A stretch of DNA of 64,000 nucleotides from Sphagnum compactum (GCA_965153455.1 OZ234499.1:6768515-6832514); one strand, 5' to 3'. Numbered from the stretch's first letter, positions 49,850 to 63,398 are shown. The notes: generated by a model from the letters alone, not told the origin. Numbers and translations are program-made.

Positions 49850-50770
49850 CTTATTCAAGAACAATTTCTTGAGGATTTGATCGTGTGTATCACAAAAGAT
49901 AATGAACCTTTGAGTTCCACTCAAAATATTTGATTAAAAAGGTTTGTATTTCATCAATGTGGTCCGGTTGTGTTTCTTAATAAACAACTCAATAATGAAG
50001 TAATGCATAACATGGTTAGCAAAACTATGGAATGCCACCTTTTTCATGTCTTTGTTGAAGCCATTACAATTATTGCCAAATTCAATTTGTGGATGTTTTA
50101 AGGATGTTTTGATATTTTTGTTCTAGTTACCACTTACACTAATAAAAAAATGGAACCTTGCCACATCAATGTGGGAATTTTCAAAGTTCATGAAACATTG
50201 GGGGCTACCATGGCTATTCAACTAAAAGATTTGATTGTTCATTATGATTTTTTGCACAAAGTTGTAGCATATGTGAAAGATGAAAGTGCAAATATGAACA
50301 CCTTCACAATGGCCTTAATATCCACTTTTGTTACCACAACCCTTGCTACTAATTGTTATAAACTTGTCATATTAAAATGTTGTCAACATGTTATTAATGA
50401 TTTGAAAGCGTGTGGTGGCATGAAGGAGGTTTCAAAAGGTCTAATCTTTTTTTCAAAAGATAATCATTTCGACGAAAAAAATGGGAATGGAAAGTAGGAA
50501 TGGGCAAAGCTTGCAAATATGCATCTCTTTGCCCTCGAAAACCAAAGAATCATGTTAAGATTTTGTTTGTGTCCAAAATGATATTATTCAAAGAAACCTT
50601 ATAGTTCAAGGATGTCATAAATCTATGTTGTTCATAGTAAATAATTACTTTGCAAAATATAATTCTATCTCCTCAAACATGGGTTATGGCACAAAAAATT
50701 AGAAAATTTCACTCCATTGGTGACCCAATGTGTTTTGAACCAATGTTGAAAGTATTGGCTATTGTCTGAT
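49850..50770 (+). pseudogene. hAT-like (RNase H fold) transposase remnant
   Basis: Translated fragments in order: MVSKTMECHLF and AKFNLWMF (before a stop), IFVLVTTYTNKKMEPCHINV, the open frame 50150-50497 with FKVHETLGATMAIQLKDL, VVAYVKDESANMNTFTMAL and CCQHVINDLKACGGM, then WGKACKYASLC with further stops, and FTPLVTQCVLNQ near 50710. The order and spacing fit the core of a plant hAT-type transposase, interrupted by several stops and frameshifts. No terminal repeats were delimited; a possible N-terminal zinc-finger part may lie near 49568-49762. Confidence 0.7.
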
Positions 50771-50779
50771 ATATTTTTT

Positions 50780-53700
50780 ATTGCCATAACCATGTTTGTT
50801 ATGTTATAAAAAATTAATTTAATGTGAATGATGCATATTATGTAGGTATGTGATTTTGATTGATTATAATTTTTGGTTTGTTTAAGGTTTTATTTTTTTC
50901 CTTTAATTTTTAATTAGTGAATGGCATGAGGTTGAAATGATGATTCAAAGGCCAAAAAAATTAAACCCTAAACAAGAAAATTGTTTTTATATTTGTTATT
51001 CTTACATTTTACCCACGTTTTAAAAACTTATAATTCATTTGTGGTTACATAAACCTTGAACTAGCCATGCAAGTTGTTATACAATGCAATCATGATTTAT
51101 TAGTTGTTATTGTTAATTTGTTATAATCCATTAACCTTGACTTCTATCACAATTGTATTTATTGAATATGTTGTGGTTGATCTGGGTGTCATGGGCATGA
51201 AAACAACCAAGTCTATGGGATTTCCTAAATCAAAACGAGAACAAGGGCAGGCCTAATCCCAAATCTAGATCATGAAATAAGAAAAATAAAAACAAGAACA
51301 TAACAAAAACAAGATAATAATTCAATATGATTTTATTACAAGAACAAAACAAGAATAGAACAAGGTTGTGACAAGAAAACGTACCCAAAATTAGTGTTGA
51401 ATAGATTGAAGGTAATGGGAATTCTACCCCTAGTTATACCTATTGGGCATCTAGCTCAAAATAATTTCTCAAGAAATTCGAACTTACATGTGTGTCCCAC
51501 GTTCACCCATGTGCGCCCATGTGTGGCCCATGTGTGAATTAAGACTTAATTAAGAGTGAACTGAGAGTTAACTAAAAACAACTAAAAATTAATTTAAAAT
51601 TAATTGAAAATGAACTAAGTGTTAATTAGAAATGGACTAAAATTTAACTATAAAATTGATTAAGAATGAACTAAAACTAAACTAGAAGTTAGGTACAAGT
51701 TCATTACAAGTCATCGATGAAGATTCAAATGAATGGATTTTATGGCATTGACATTTGTGACATTGAATGTATTTGGATGTTTTGTTTTTACTTAAAAATA
51801 TGTAGTGGGATTTAAAAAAATTGAACTATCACTTTTCAAGAGGACCATAGTGCTTGCAACTCCCTTTAATCCATTTATGTGGTGGAGAGGGCATGAGTAG
51901 CAATTTAAAAATATGCATATCTTGCACAACAAGTGATGGGCATTATTGGTTTTCAAATTGAAATTAATTTTTTTCATTATTGCAAGGGTCATCACATGTT
52001 CAAAATGTTGTCAAATTGGGATTTACAATTTAGATAACTTGGTCATAATTATGCATAATTGCCTAAAGAATCTTGGATTTGGATGCACACATATGCCTAA
52101 ATCATTCAAGGAATTCTTTGACATTGAAGGTTATGGTTTAAAAAAATGAAGATCTCATTGTTGAATTTATTTTATTTGAAGAATATTGACATTATGTGAT
52201 GTTGAAGGGTGTAAATCTTAGATGCATATTATGCCAAAAGGAAAAGTGGAGGTACCCTTTATGTAACTACCTTAACCCCCTCAATGAGCAATTTTTTTAA
52301 AATAAAAATGAAGGACTTGGGAATTTTTCAAAGCTTCATAGTAGGTTAGTCTTAAAAGGTAGATGTATGTATGGTGGCCATGTTGCTTTTGAAGTTTGTG
52401 TGTCAAATTAATGTTGTGTTTCTGAACTTTATATTTGTGTATATGCGTATTTAAGTTAGTGTCTATGGGTTGTCAATGTTTTTGTGAGATTAGGGTTGCT
52501 TGTGATTATTTTGGATTGCTAATCACTTTGAGGTCTATGGTCTATGTTCATGTCCATGTCTTTGTGTCAATGTCCATGTGTTTCAATATTAGTTTCCGAT
52601 TTATAAATAAATGGGATTTGTTGTATATGACATATGTTGATTTTGTTATTTCTATCAAAGTGTTGTTGAAGCTTAAATGCTACAAACAAATGTACAACTG
52701 AATGTTGATTTGTGTGGATTTGAATGTGGGTTTCTATGAAGTTAAATGCGGGTTTGTGATGTAGTTACTTGAGTGATGAATGTTTGTTTGATGCAAACTT
52801 GCTTAAATCGTAGAATATTATAGTCAATTGATGTGATTGTGTTGAGTGAAATTCAATGCAACATCATATTTATGAATGAGGTTGCATGTTTGGGATTGCT
52901 TGTGTGTATGCTTTGAAAGTGCACTCTATGCCTACCACCCAATCTATATGTCAACTTTGCACAAGTTAAAGTTCAAAGCAACCAACTAACCATGGCTACA
53001 CCCAATTCTTATGGCATCCATGGCTCTAACTTGCTAAGTCCCTAGGCTGCAATTTATGTAATTATATCCAACACCAATTTTGGTAGTTAGTAATTAGTGA
53101 TTGACGTAGGATTGTAATATGCAAACAAAACTTTCTCTTATGACATTTTTTGTAAGTTTAGTGTGATAATTTCATAACACTCACATTAAAAGAAAACTAT
53201 GATGTCAATTATGACCATAGATTGGTCTTGTAAAGCCCATAATCACATCGAGCTTTACCTTTTCACTTTCAACCTTTGAAACTTTTCTTTGATTCATGGA
53301 TATTATATTATGAAAACCCTAAACACAAGGTAATGATGTTTTTGATGGAAGGGTTATGTTTTGTGCAAATATGAAGTGGACTTTTCAAATGCATAATGAA
53401 CAATTGTGTATGTGGCAAAGTTGGTGAAGAATTTTTTAAATTAATTACATGTTGGAAAGTCAGCTAAAATTTTTGCTAGTAATCATATGTTCCAAAGTTG
53501 GTTCAAAATTTGTTATCAATTGGTTAATTGGAAACAAAAGGTTTTGAAGATGAATTTGGTGTTGTTCAATCTTGTCTAACACCTTACAATTTGAACAAGG
53601 TGACTACTGAGGCTATGCAAGATGAAACAAATTATACAAGTTGGTTGTTTAAGTTGAATCTTTGATGGCAAAGTGCAACACCACTTTTAGAAACAAAAGA

Positions 53701-54170
53701 TGCTTACATTTATATTCACAAACAATCTTTTGAAAGGCATGAATCTCAATGCTTGGCAATCACAATTTCATTTTATGTGATGAATGCTTGTGTGATAAGC
53801 ATCATCATAGCTCTCTTCAGTCAAACTAAAGTAGTAGTTTTCAAAGAAAGCGAATTTCAAGCTTGTGCACATGGATTTGGGTGTCTTATATCAAATTCGT
53901 GGAGCAAAGTATGTTTTAATTTCATCTACTAATCTTACTATGTTTTAATTTCATCTACTAATCTTTAAAAAATGTCTTTGTATACAAACCAATTTTGGTA
54001 ATGCTTGACAAGTTTTAGAAACTTGATGGACAACCCAAGACAAACTATGTGTTATAGGTGGAGGTGGGGAGCCTAAGTTAGATGATCTCAATTTGATTCG
54101 GAAGGACAATGGCATTGTGAAGTACATAACCACCTCATAAGAGAAGAATGGAATAGTTCAAACGAAGATT
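50780..54170. other. Spacer with decayed coding fragments
   Basis: 51541-51700 is a degenerate array of AACTAAAAATTAA-type words. 51946-52149 is an open frame (67 codons; LDNLVIIMHNC, FKEFFDIEG) with frames broken downstream, and 53530-53900 has another coding-like stretch (FEDEFGVVQSCLTPYNLNKV) ended by a stop. I recognise neither; both could be remnants of repeats or lost genes. Confidence 0.4.
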
Positions 54171-54180
54171 GTACTCTTCT

Positions 54181-54236
54181 TACCACCAAAATCAGTGGTA
54201 TTCCAGGATTCTGAGTTTCATCCTTCTGTCCTTAAT
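54181..54236 (+). repeat. Short match to the MITE-like family of 21 kb
   Basis: Contains TACCACCAAAAT followed by TCTGAGTTTCATCC, the two blocks that also stand together at 21029-21066. It lies about 650 bp beyond the MAG2 stop codon, in its 3' flank. Too short to prove common descent by itself. Confidence 0.35.
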
Positions 54237-54869
54237 TGCAAAGTTGGAAGGTCTGTGGCTTGCAAGATGGTCTCCTCACTCAAGAGTGCTTCCTAGACCA
54301 AATGTGTGCAGTATGGCAGAAAGCAAACATTGAAGCAAAAACCAAATCATGCCTGTTTTCTTCACAATTGCGATGATGTTTTCAGGTCTGGGTAGATCAA
54401 GATGATTGTCATGCCTTCAGATGCAACTGAAACTAAAGGGAAAAAAAAGTCAGATTGTGTTCCAAACAGTGGACAATAAAAGCCAAAAAAGTGGCTGTTT
54501 TCTGACTAATCTTTCTGACAATTTGCCAATTACTTCTCAAGACATAATGCAGAGGACACCCTTTGAGATAGGGGAGGACCAGATCCCCAGGTCCTTGCCT
54601 GCACTGTGAGTCTTTTGTCCGGGTTTTAAACTGCAAGATCTGAAATCTGACAGCACCACTGGACGCAGAATCCTAAGACTGCATTTTGGTTAAGGTCCCA
54701 TGGAGACCCAATTATGGATCCCCCCTGACAGGGGTACATGGGTGCACTGTTTCAGGCTGGTATGGGATTTTAGGACAAAGGGGCTCCATGATCAAATATC
54801 ATAAACCCCAGAAGCCAAAACTGCATAAACCCAAATTGCACCTACTGCATTGAGACATTGGTTTCCTAT

Positions 54870-57800
54870 TTATACAAGGCCTTTAGCAGATGCATACTCA
54901 GCAGCCTGGATACCACTATACAAACCTTTGAAGAAGCTTGCTGGTCGCACACAGAAAGGCTTGAAGACTTGGAAAATTGCATGAACATCCGCTGTAAGTT
55001 GTTGGATGCCAAAGTTGGAAAAGTTAGAACCACTCAAAAGTGAATTCACAAGAAGCTGGTCCAATCTGACAGCCAAATCCCGCCAGAGTTCAATGAAATT
55101 CACTTCATCAAAAGCTCCATTGAGAGCTCTTAGCTGACTTTGAAGCACAGCCAATGCATCCACAAGAGTGGCTGAGACACCAACTTCATCCACACTCTCA
55201 GCATGCTCGTCCACAGCAACATTTCCAGCTTGTGCATCTAGGATCTCATGCACACCTGCAACAAACCCCAGTTCAATGTTGGATTCTCTAGAATACTTTA
55301 AAAATATACATAGTGTCTGGACATAGAGGACCAAAATGGATGTTACAATTTCAGAGTGTATTCACAATTCGGTTCATCATACAATGGACTGCAGCAGAAG
55401 AGATTTGTACTCTGAGGAAATGCTATGCGGCCTTATTGCATACACCCCAAGCCCAATTGGACAGAGTGTAGCACACAAAGAGAGATACAGCAAGGGAGAG
55501 AAATTCCATGTACACAGCTATACTTGCCACAGACTTTTGGACTAAGATCCTAAGCCCAGTGGGAAAGTGGTGGGAGGGAGAAGCAGAGAATAGTAACCAC
55601 TGCCAAAGGCCAGTGCGGAAGGCTCACTCCAATACTATTGTCATTTGATTGACCATTCAGGCTTTCAGCCCAGGTTTGAGACTTGCAAAAAGGTACACCA
55701 GGGTGAGGTGAACTAGATCCTGGATGCTTTCAAAAGGCCTCCCTCTGATGAGAGAACACTGCATCAGAAAATTAAAACTGCCCTCACTCCCTCTGGACAA
55801 CAAGCCTGTGAACTCTCTCCTGCTTTTGGTTCTTGTTCAAAGATACATATCCCACTCTAAGTTTCGATTGAGTCTAGAGACTGGGGTAGAAGATCACCTT
55901 TGACATCCCAACCCATGTTGCATACTTGAAACAAGTCAATGGAAGGGTATGTCAGACTTCTATCGTCAAGACCTTAACACATCATTCCTAGCTATCAACT
56001 TTTCTGATTCTGATTCTTCTTGTTCCATGTTCTTTGCGTTCTGAATAAGAGATTAATGTCTCTTCTAACCTTCTCCCCGCAACTTCTCAGACTTTTGCTT
56101 ACCAGACCCCCAAAACCAGTTTGAACACCCTACTCATAAGACCCTTCTTGCCATAGGCTTGTGGTCATTGACCCCAAAGCAAATTCAGACAGAGGATGGA
56201 GAGTGCACACCATGAATGCTAGCATTTCCCTCTTTTATCCACGTTCTTTTGTTGCGAAAATATTCTCGAGAACGAGCCTCAAATCCTCTTGACATTGCAG
56301 CCACCAGTTTTTGAATCCAATCTTTCCTGAGGCGGGCAAACCGCTCAATCTCTTCATCAAATATGGTTCCTTCCAACCCATAAAACCTGTCCTCAGATGA
56401 TTCAACATCACCATCATTTTCAGTGCCCTGATCACTCTCTGTGCTCAATTGAGCAAGCCGCAGCTCAAGAAAGAAGATGTCCTCCCCTGACTCCTGCAGG
56501 GATTGGTCAAGTTAGCTCCAGTTGGTGGCTATACTGTGACTGTTCATCAGCCAGCTTTAAGCACTAAGGACACAAGAAATGGGATCAATAACCCTGAGAC
56601 CTAGCATCTGTGGCTACCACATATATGACCAAGTAAGAGACTCCCTATTGCAAGGCACCTGTGTGTTCCTGAATTTCAATCCACCGTCATCTGTCCCAAA
56701 CTGAGGAATTTAAGGATCATACATCACCACCTAAGCAACTCTGGTGTAAGGAGTACCTGCAGTTTGCATTCAAAAAAACGTGCAGCATTTGCACAGAAAG
56801 CAACTTTCACCATCTCATTCTCTTCAGCAAGTGCTGTCAGACCTTCAGCCTCCTGGCACCTCTGAAGCAACTCCTTATGATACTCTTTGGCAACTGGAAC
56901 AGCTCCTGCTCTGATGAAAGCCAGACGCTGGTCTACTTTTGGTAGACTCCGGCACCTGTCTATGATTGATAACATGGTTGCTAGCATGGCAGCAGCCCCA
57001 GCAGGAGCTCGAAACTCTTCACTAGATCCCAATGATTGCTGTCCCAAAAAGTCCCCATCACCTAATCCACTTGCACCCAGCCTTTGAGAGCTTGGCATCA
57101 TTCCTCTGTCAATAACCCAGAACTCTTCCTTCTCAAGTTTTGGCTTTAGCTTCTCCCATGCATCTGCAAACTCAACATGTGCCCACACCTGAAGCCAACT
57201 GGCTTGCTCAGCGAAAACCCCTATACAACCCACACCTGATCCTAATAAATCTCCAATACTCTCCTGATTGACTGCATCCCCCTCTGATCCCATCTGGAAA
57301 AGACCAAGAGCACGCACTGCCAGTGACCTCATACGGATATCAAAAGCTAGGATCTGGTCAACTGTATGAAGCCAAAGTGCAGCTGCCGGTCCTGAAACCA
57401 CAGTCTCTTCTTGTACATCATTCGCAAGACCTGGCAAGATCTTTATCCTTAGATGCTTACCAACCATAGCCACAAGGCAAGAAACCCACTCCTCTCTGGC
57501 ACTATAACCTGCCAGCCTTGCCTTATCAATCATGGGCTGCAGATACTCATCAATCATATCAACATATTCTTGACAAACACGGTAAGCAAGAGCACACACA
57601 AGCTCTGGCTTCTGGGTCCACCTCACAAAGTGATGCTCTGCCCTGGAAGCAATTGAACTGACTAGTTCCTCCACAGTCCACAGCGGCTCATGTGGCAGAT
57701 GATCTACATCAATGCTGCTCCTGCTGCTGGCATTGTACTTAGTTGAAAACACCTCCTTCTCCCTCTTCCTACAAATTCGCCGCTGCCTCCAATTACGCTG

Positions 57801-59270
57801 CACAGCTTGCAAAGTTGATAGCACCATAAAACAGTCTTGATACCTGCAGTTGGTAGCAACATCAATGTGTGAAGTCCAAGACTGTTGTTCCTCAGGCTGA
57901 AAATGTCTGAAAACAAAACCAAATATCAACTCAAAAGCAAGGACTCAAAGCTTGTGCTTGTGCATTTATCCTACAGACAGGAAGGAGCTTTTGTCTTCAA
58001 CACAACTTCAACATCATCAATCTCTCCAGTTGTCCAATGTAAGCTTTGAGACACATACCTCAATGCTATATAATCCTCCATATCAAGCAATGGATTTGCC
58101 ATGCGAGCACTGCCACCACCTTTCTGATCTGCATCTCCTCCTCCTGCTGGAGCAAGAGAGGGTGGCCAACCTATAATAGCCAGGAGAGTACAATACTCCG
58201 CAATTGCAGCAGGTCGAAGAGATGAAGCAGCACGTTCAACCCGAAGATCTACAGCTGAGACAAGCTGCCTCCACTGTGGCTTTGTGCTTGCAATCATAGC
58301 AATCAAATCTTCCACCACTTGCATTGTTCGAACTGCATCTGAAAACCTTTCCAGAATCTCTTCATTCACCTGGCTTCAGGGAAACCATTGGGAGACATGA
58401 AGAGAGGGGAGCATTTGTGAGCAGTTTTCTCAGTCGCAAAAAGCTTGACAAGTCCCCCTCCCTCCCTCCCTCCCTCACTCACTCACTCACTCACTCAAAC
58501 ACATGGTCTTAACCTAAATCCATCAGAAATGGCATGCATGGCATGCAGAGAGGATGCGTGATATGAATGCTGTGCAGTGTTTCTTGTCGTGGATCGATCC
58601 TGTGTACCAGAATCAGAAGACTGAAAGAAGAAGAAAGTTTTAGGGGAAGCCGCTGCGTGAAAGAAGAGGAGGAAGAAGAAAGAGAAGACAAGAACACTAC
58701 CGTTCGCTGAACCGCGAATCGTCGATTCCTAGCAAGCGACGTTGCAGCAGTGACAGCATCCTCCAAGTCCCCTACCAACTGCTCCAAGCGCAAAACGTTT
58801 TGTGCATAGACGCGAACCTGCTCCACTCTGGCAACTTCGCTAGCCAAGCTCGAAAGCTCCTGGACAAGAGCTCCATTGGAACTTGGGCTCGAAACAACGG
58901 GATGCGGACTCGAGATTGGGGAACTGGGATTCTCCCCCGTACCACCACCACCACCGGCAGCGGCGGGGGCAGCAGCGGAAGCAAAAACCGCCGCAGAGCT
59001 TCTGATCTGCTCGATTCTAACAGCGAGATCGTGAAGCGACGCAGTGAGGTGTTGCGCAACGGAGGCACCTTCCGCTGCTCGGGATTCCACTCTGAGTTGC
59101 AGTTTCCGCAACTCTGCTTCATTATTCTCCCGATCACCTTTCAATTTCGCCGATAAGCTTCGTGCCGATGCAAGGTCACTTGCACTCTGAAACTGAGAGT
59201 CCAGAAACTCTTGAACCGGCACGGAAAGGGAAGAGACGAGAGGAAGAACAGGACGTTGTCGTCTTCTCAT
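54870..59270 (-). CDS. MAG2: MAG2/RINT1/TIP20-type vesicle-tethering subunit, 5 exons, 899 aa
   Basis: Exons in coding order: 59270-58701, 58369-58059, 57906-56757, 56493-56211, 55255-54870; total 2700 bp including stop, phases consistent. Seen: an N-terminal helical, coiled-coil-prone half (VQEFLDSQF near 19, LVGDLEDAV near 165), PQWRQLVSAVD, the large RINT1_TIP20-type body in exon 3 with EPLWTVEELV, YVDMIDEYLQPM, REEWVSCLVAM and RCQEAEGLTALAEENEMVK, then FDEEIERFARLRKDWIQKLV and FCVRPASFFKGLY near the end. Family knowledge: MAG2 is a subunit of the Dsl1/NRZ-type ER tethering complex (partners ZW10/MIP1, MIP2, MIP3, Sec20) and handles Golgi-to-ER retrograde vesicles and seed-storage protein export. 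The protein ends soon after the FCVRP block; I did not find the extra C-terminal helix expected in other plant members. Upstream lies a 257-bp repeat shared with the bHLH gene. Confidence 0.94.
58456..58497 (+). repeat. (CTCC)n-(CACT)n microsatellite in MAG2 intron 1
   Basis: Two adjoining tetramer runs in the intron between exons 1 and 2 (58370-58700). Confidence 0.9.
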
Positions 59271-59458
59271 TGTTCACGATTTCTTCTCTCGCCTTGATCA
59301 TGCTCTTACCATTCTCCCAAACTCCTCCTGCTGCTGCTGCTACAATCCTTCCCGACGCGATCACTGTCCGTCGGCATCCATCAAGCGCTTGTTCTAATCT
59401 CCTACGCATTGCATGTCCACAGGAAACCCTAGAGCTCAACCCTAGAGTCTGTTTTACC

Positions 59459-59715
59459 ATTTATTTTTATATGAGGATTTTCTTAAACATGATATTTTGG
59501 CTTGTGTTGAAACTTGAGATTAGTTATTATTATAGAGTTATAATATATCTTGAAGGATTTTAGTTTCTTTTAGAGGATTTTTTTTTGAAGATTATATAAT
59601 TTTTGCATGGTGAAATATTTGAGTTTCCATAATTCTTCTTCTTCTTTTGCCTTCTTAAGATACTTTTTTTTAATGTAAATGGCAAGGCCACACTCTGACA
59701 CACCCCCCTTGTTTG
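59459..59715 (-). repeat. Dispersed ~257-bp element, copy 2, upstream of MAG2
   Basis: Same blocks in the same order as copy 1 at 28724-28981. Here its gene-proximal edge is about 190 bp from the MAG2 start codon, so it is likely to be part of the promoter. Between it and the gene are two telobox-like AACCCTAGA motifs (about 59424-59446). Confidence 0.9.
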
Positions 59716-62700
59716 TTCAAACTTCAAACCCTAAGTTGTGTTCTAGCATCTTTGATGAGGAGGTTTTATGTTGATGATAATTAATGCTTTTAAGAAGGAG
59801 TGAAAGATTAGGGATTCAAACACACTTTTCAAACCCTAATTTTCTTCTAACTTGGAGATTAATTGTTTTTTTTGCCACTTGATTCAGTAACATGGTACAA
59901 ACCTTCTTCTTCCTTACTCAACAAAAAACAGCTTGCATTGTCAATATAAGATGTTGTGATGTTCACCTGAAGAAAGTTTTAAAGAATGAATATCACATGG
60001 ACACACAAAAACATGCACCATAAGGGAACCATGTTTTGTTTCTTTTGGGGGATGGTGGGGATGTTGGATTTTTGTTGTTCCCAATGTGTTCCTATTATGT
60101 TTCCATCAAGCTTTTAATGGGTCTTCAACATGTTCCCCAAGTTCCCAATGTGTTCCCAATTTTTCTCAATAGCTTTTCACTTAACCCCAATTGGGTTCCG
60201 CACTACTACACACTACTAATGATGATGAAGATGAAAAAGATGGTTTATTTTGTAAAAATTAAATTCCATTTGAATGATTTGATATTGAATGAATTTGCAT
60301 AATGCAACTTGAATTGAATTCAAATTTTTTAATTGAATCCACATTCAATGGAGTTTATATTCAATTAAATTGAATCCAAATTCTTAAATTGAAGTGAATT
60401 GAATTGAACACAATTTTTTTTTCCTTTGGATTCAACATGGTTAATGTTTTTGTTGAAATTTCAATTGAATTGAATATGGTTGAACTAAATCAAATTCAAT
60501 ACAAATTGGTTGAAATTGAATCCAAACCAAATTAAATTTACTTTCATAAATGTGTTGAGTTGAATCCAACCAAATTATGAAAATTCAATTATGAAAAGGC
60601 CTTTCATATCCATGTAATTGGATTGGTGAAAGAAGTGAGGGAATATTTTATATGGCAAATTTTTAAACTACTAATTTTTATACGGTAGATTTCTTTTATC
60701 ACCAAAATTTCACACCTATTTGTTAAACTAAAAACATTGAATGCATTTGTTGAAATGTTTTTGGTGAATCTTTTTTGAGTTTTGCATGATTTGGCAACTT
60801 TATAGAAAACGAAATGCTGAAAATGAACTTTCGGAAAATTATACATGATCTTGTAGATGTAGATAGTTGAAGCGTTTATGGTGTAGGTTTCATGTTTCAA
60901 TGGTTAAAGTTTAATAAGGTGAATATTTTGTTTTTGTTTTTGACATCTGTAGTTTGCAAGCCACATTTTACTATTTCATGATGCCTTGACCTTTTAGACA
61001 ACCATTGCTTTATGTTACTTTGAACAATATGTGGTGTTAAAATTGTGTGCGTTCTTTGCAAACCTAGGCCGTTTATGAAACTATGGTGAATTATTGTTAC
61101 CTTGATACATTCACAATCTTAGTGGTCGCCTAAGGGGGTTGACACTCCTTATAAGACTACAATTTTGTATTTTTGAAACATCACAAGGGAAACACAATAA
61201 TTTGGATTGTCAAATCAGTTTTTGAAACATGTTCCATTCCTGGCAAAGTTTCATTGCTCAAAATCTGATGCAAATTGATGATGTTTCAAAAGCAATAAAA
61301 CATTCAAAACTTTGGAGTGAATAATTTTTTTTAAAAAAATTACTTTTTCCTTTTCAAATATGCACCATTCATTCCCAAAATTTGAGAGGATTTTAGTAAT
61401 GATAATTAAAAAGGGCAAATGGAGTTGAAATTGGTGCAATTCATCTAGATACAATAGATGGGTGTATTCACAATCTTAAGAGCTAGGGGCACCAAAGTAA
61501 AAGTCATTTTTCAAGGACCACATGTGACAAGTGGCATTCATGTGTTGGTTTATTAACTCAACTTACATTTTTCACATCTAACTTACAACTATGTTTTAGA
61601 TTTAAAGATTTTTTGATCACAAATTGATTATACATCATGTAAATTATGCATTTATGTTCTTGACCACATCAAAATGAATAACTTTTGTTAGAAACTCATC
61701 TTCAAAATTCATGACTTTTAGGGTCAAAAACATGTTTGAAACCAAAGGTGCTCAAATGTGTTGTAAAAGTGTTGAATTAGAATCAAAACCATTCGCTCCT
61801 TGGAGATGCCTTGCAATATATTTTTCCAACATGTCAAGAACTTCATGATGATCTTGCCAACTACGTTCTTTTTGACATTCTTGGGGGATCCAAAAGCAAA
61901 TGAGTTTGATTTAAAGCTAAAGGAACTCATGATGCACATGAAGTGCCAAATGTTGGAAGTCCTTATACTTTTCATATATTTTGTCTACGGATTTGAAAAA
62001 AAAATTGAACAAAACATTTAGGTGTTAATGTTGAATCCCAAATTTAGTAACATGTATCTAATCATTACTTATGTGGGTTGAAGTATAGCCTTAGTTTTGG
62101 TGGTTGCCTATGATGAATGGTTGTTATTACCTTTGTTGGTGGAATGTTACAAGTCTTTGATGCTTACTATGCTTGATGAACCTTTGGTGCAAGTTGTAAT
62201 GGATATCAAGGATTTGTTTTCTTCCATTGAAACAAATGTCAACACTTTGAAACAACTTATAGCAAGGGAGCTTGATTTCTTTTGTTAGTTTCCTATTGAT
62301 AAAAGGAATTATAAGTGTGCATTAACCTAGTGGTGCACATAAGAACATAAATTTCCCACCATCGCTATGTTAGCACAACAAAATTTGGGCATTCCCAATA
62401 ACTATCTACTTGAGACAATTCTTTCTTTTTTCAATTGTTGGAATCGTCACAACTTTTTGTAATTGTTGGTTTCAAACAAGTAACTTAGATAAAATGATAC
62501 CTATCAACAAATTGGCCTAAACATTGGTTGTGAAAAGCTCATTGACATGTGATGAAAGTTGAGTTTTATGTCTAGTTGTTGAGATCTAACATTTTTGTCC
62601 ATGTGTCTATTTTTTAATTCTTTTTTGAAGAGTGAAAGTTTCAAGAATGTCTTGTGAATTTTGATGTACCATGTGTTTGGTTAATATTTTTTTGGATTGT

Positions 62701-63180
62701 TGGTTAGTAGTTGAATAATGTCCCTTTTCAAACACTTTGAAGGGCTAACATTTGGGAGTCTCAATTGACATTTATGAATGGGTTGTAAGTATTTTTTATT
62801 TTTAGTTGTTAATGTCCATTACTTGAAGGTTGACAATTCTAAAGGCTTGGTTAGTTTTTGATTTGTTGTTTACATGGTGTTTTTATGCGTTTGAAGGTTT
62901 GAGGTTTGACACTTGGGACCCCCATTGACATCTACGAATGGTAGTAGCTTATTTGTTGTCTATTTCCAATGCTCAAGGGGTTTGCGTTGAGAAGGCCCAT
63001 CTCCATTTGTCTATGGTGGTTGCATTTTGTTCCATTGAAGGTTGACATTCGAGGTGGATGATCTAGTTGTGTATGTTCATTGTTTTCATCATTGAATGTT
63101 GACAAAATTGAGCTATAACATCTATGTCTAATTGTCGCTATTATTTCTTTGAAGTTAAAAGGTGAGAATTAAGGAGTATG
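59716..63180. other. AT-rich spacer, no gene seen
   Basis: Short frames only (for example 61800-62021 and 62097-62288) without motifs. A block including TTGACATTTATGAATGGG near 62766 recurs in altered form about 160 bp on (TTGACATCTACGAATGGT). 60300-60560 is rich in TTGAATT/AATTGAA words. Confidence 0.5.
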
Positions 63181-63183
63181 TCT

Positions 63184-63398
63184 TATTTGATTGCTTGATA
63201 CTACTTGTTGGGTCCTAGATGGGTGAGGATTGATGCTTGATTGCTTGTTGCCACTTGCGAGGTCCCATATGCAAGAGGGTTAATGTTTGATCTTTTGTTG
63301 TTGCTTGTTACTTGCATGGTCGAAGATGGAAGAAGACTGATGCTTGATTGTTTGTTGCTGCTTGTGAAGTCCGAAATGGAAGAGAATTGATGCATGTC
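63184..63398 (+). repeat. Degenerate ~50-57-bp tandem repeat, about four copies
   Basis: The landmark T(T/C)GATGCTTGATTG or its variants occurs at 63230, 63280, 63337 and 63388, each followed by TTGTTG(C)CTTGT-like and GGTCC-like blocks. The copies differ by substitutions and small indels. Confidence 0.7.
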
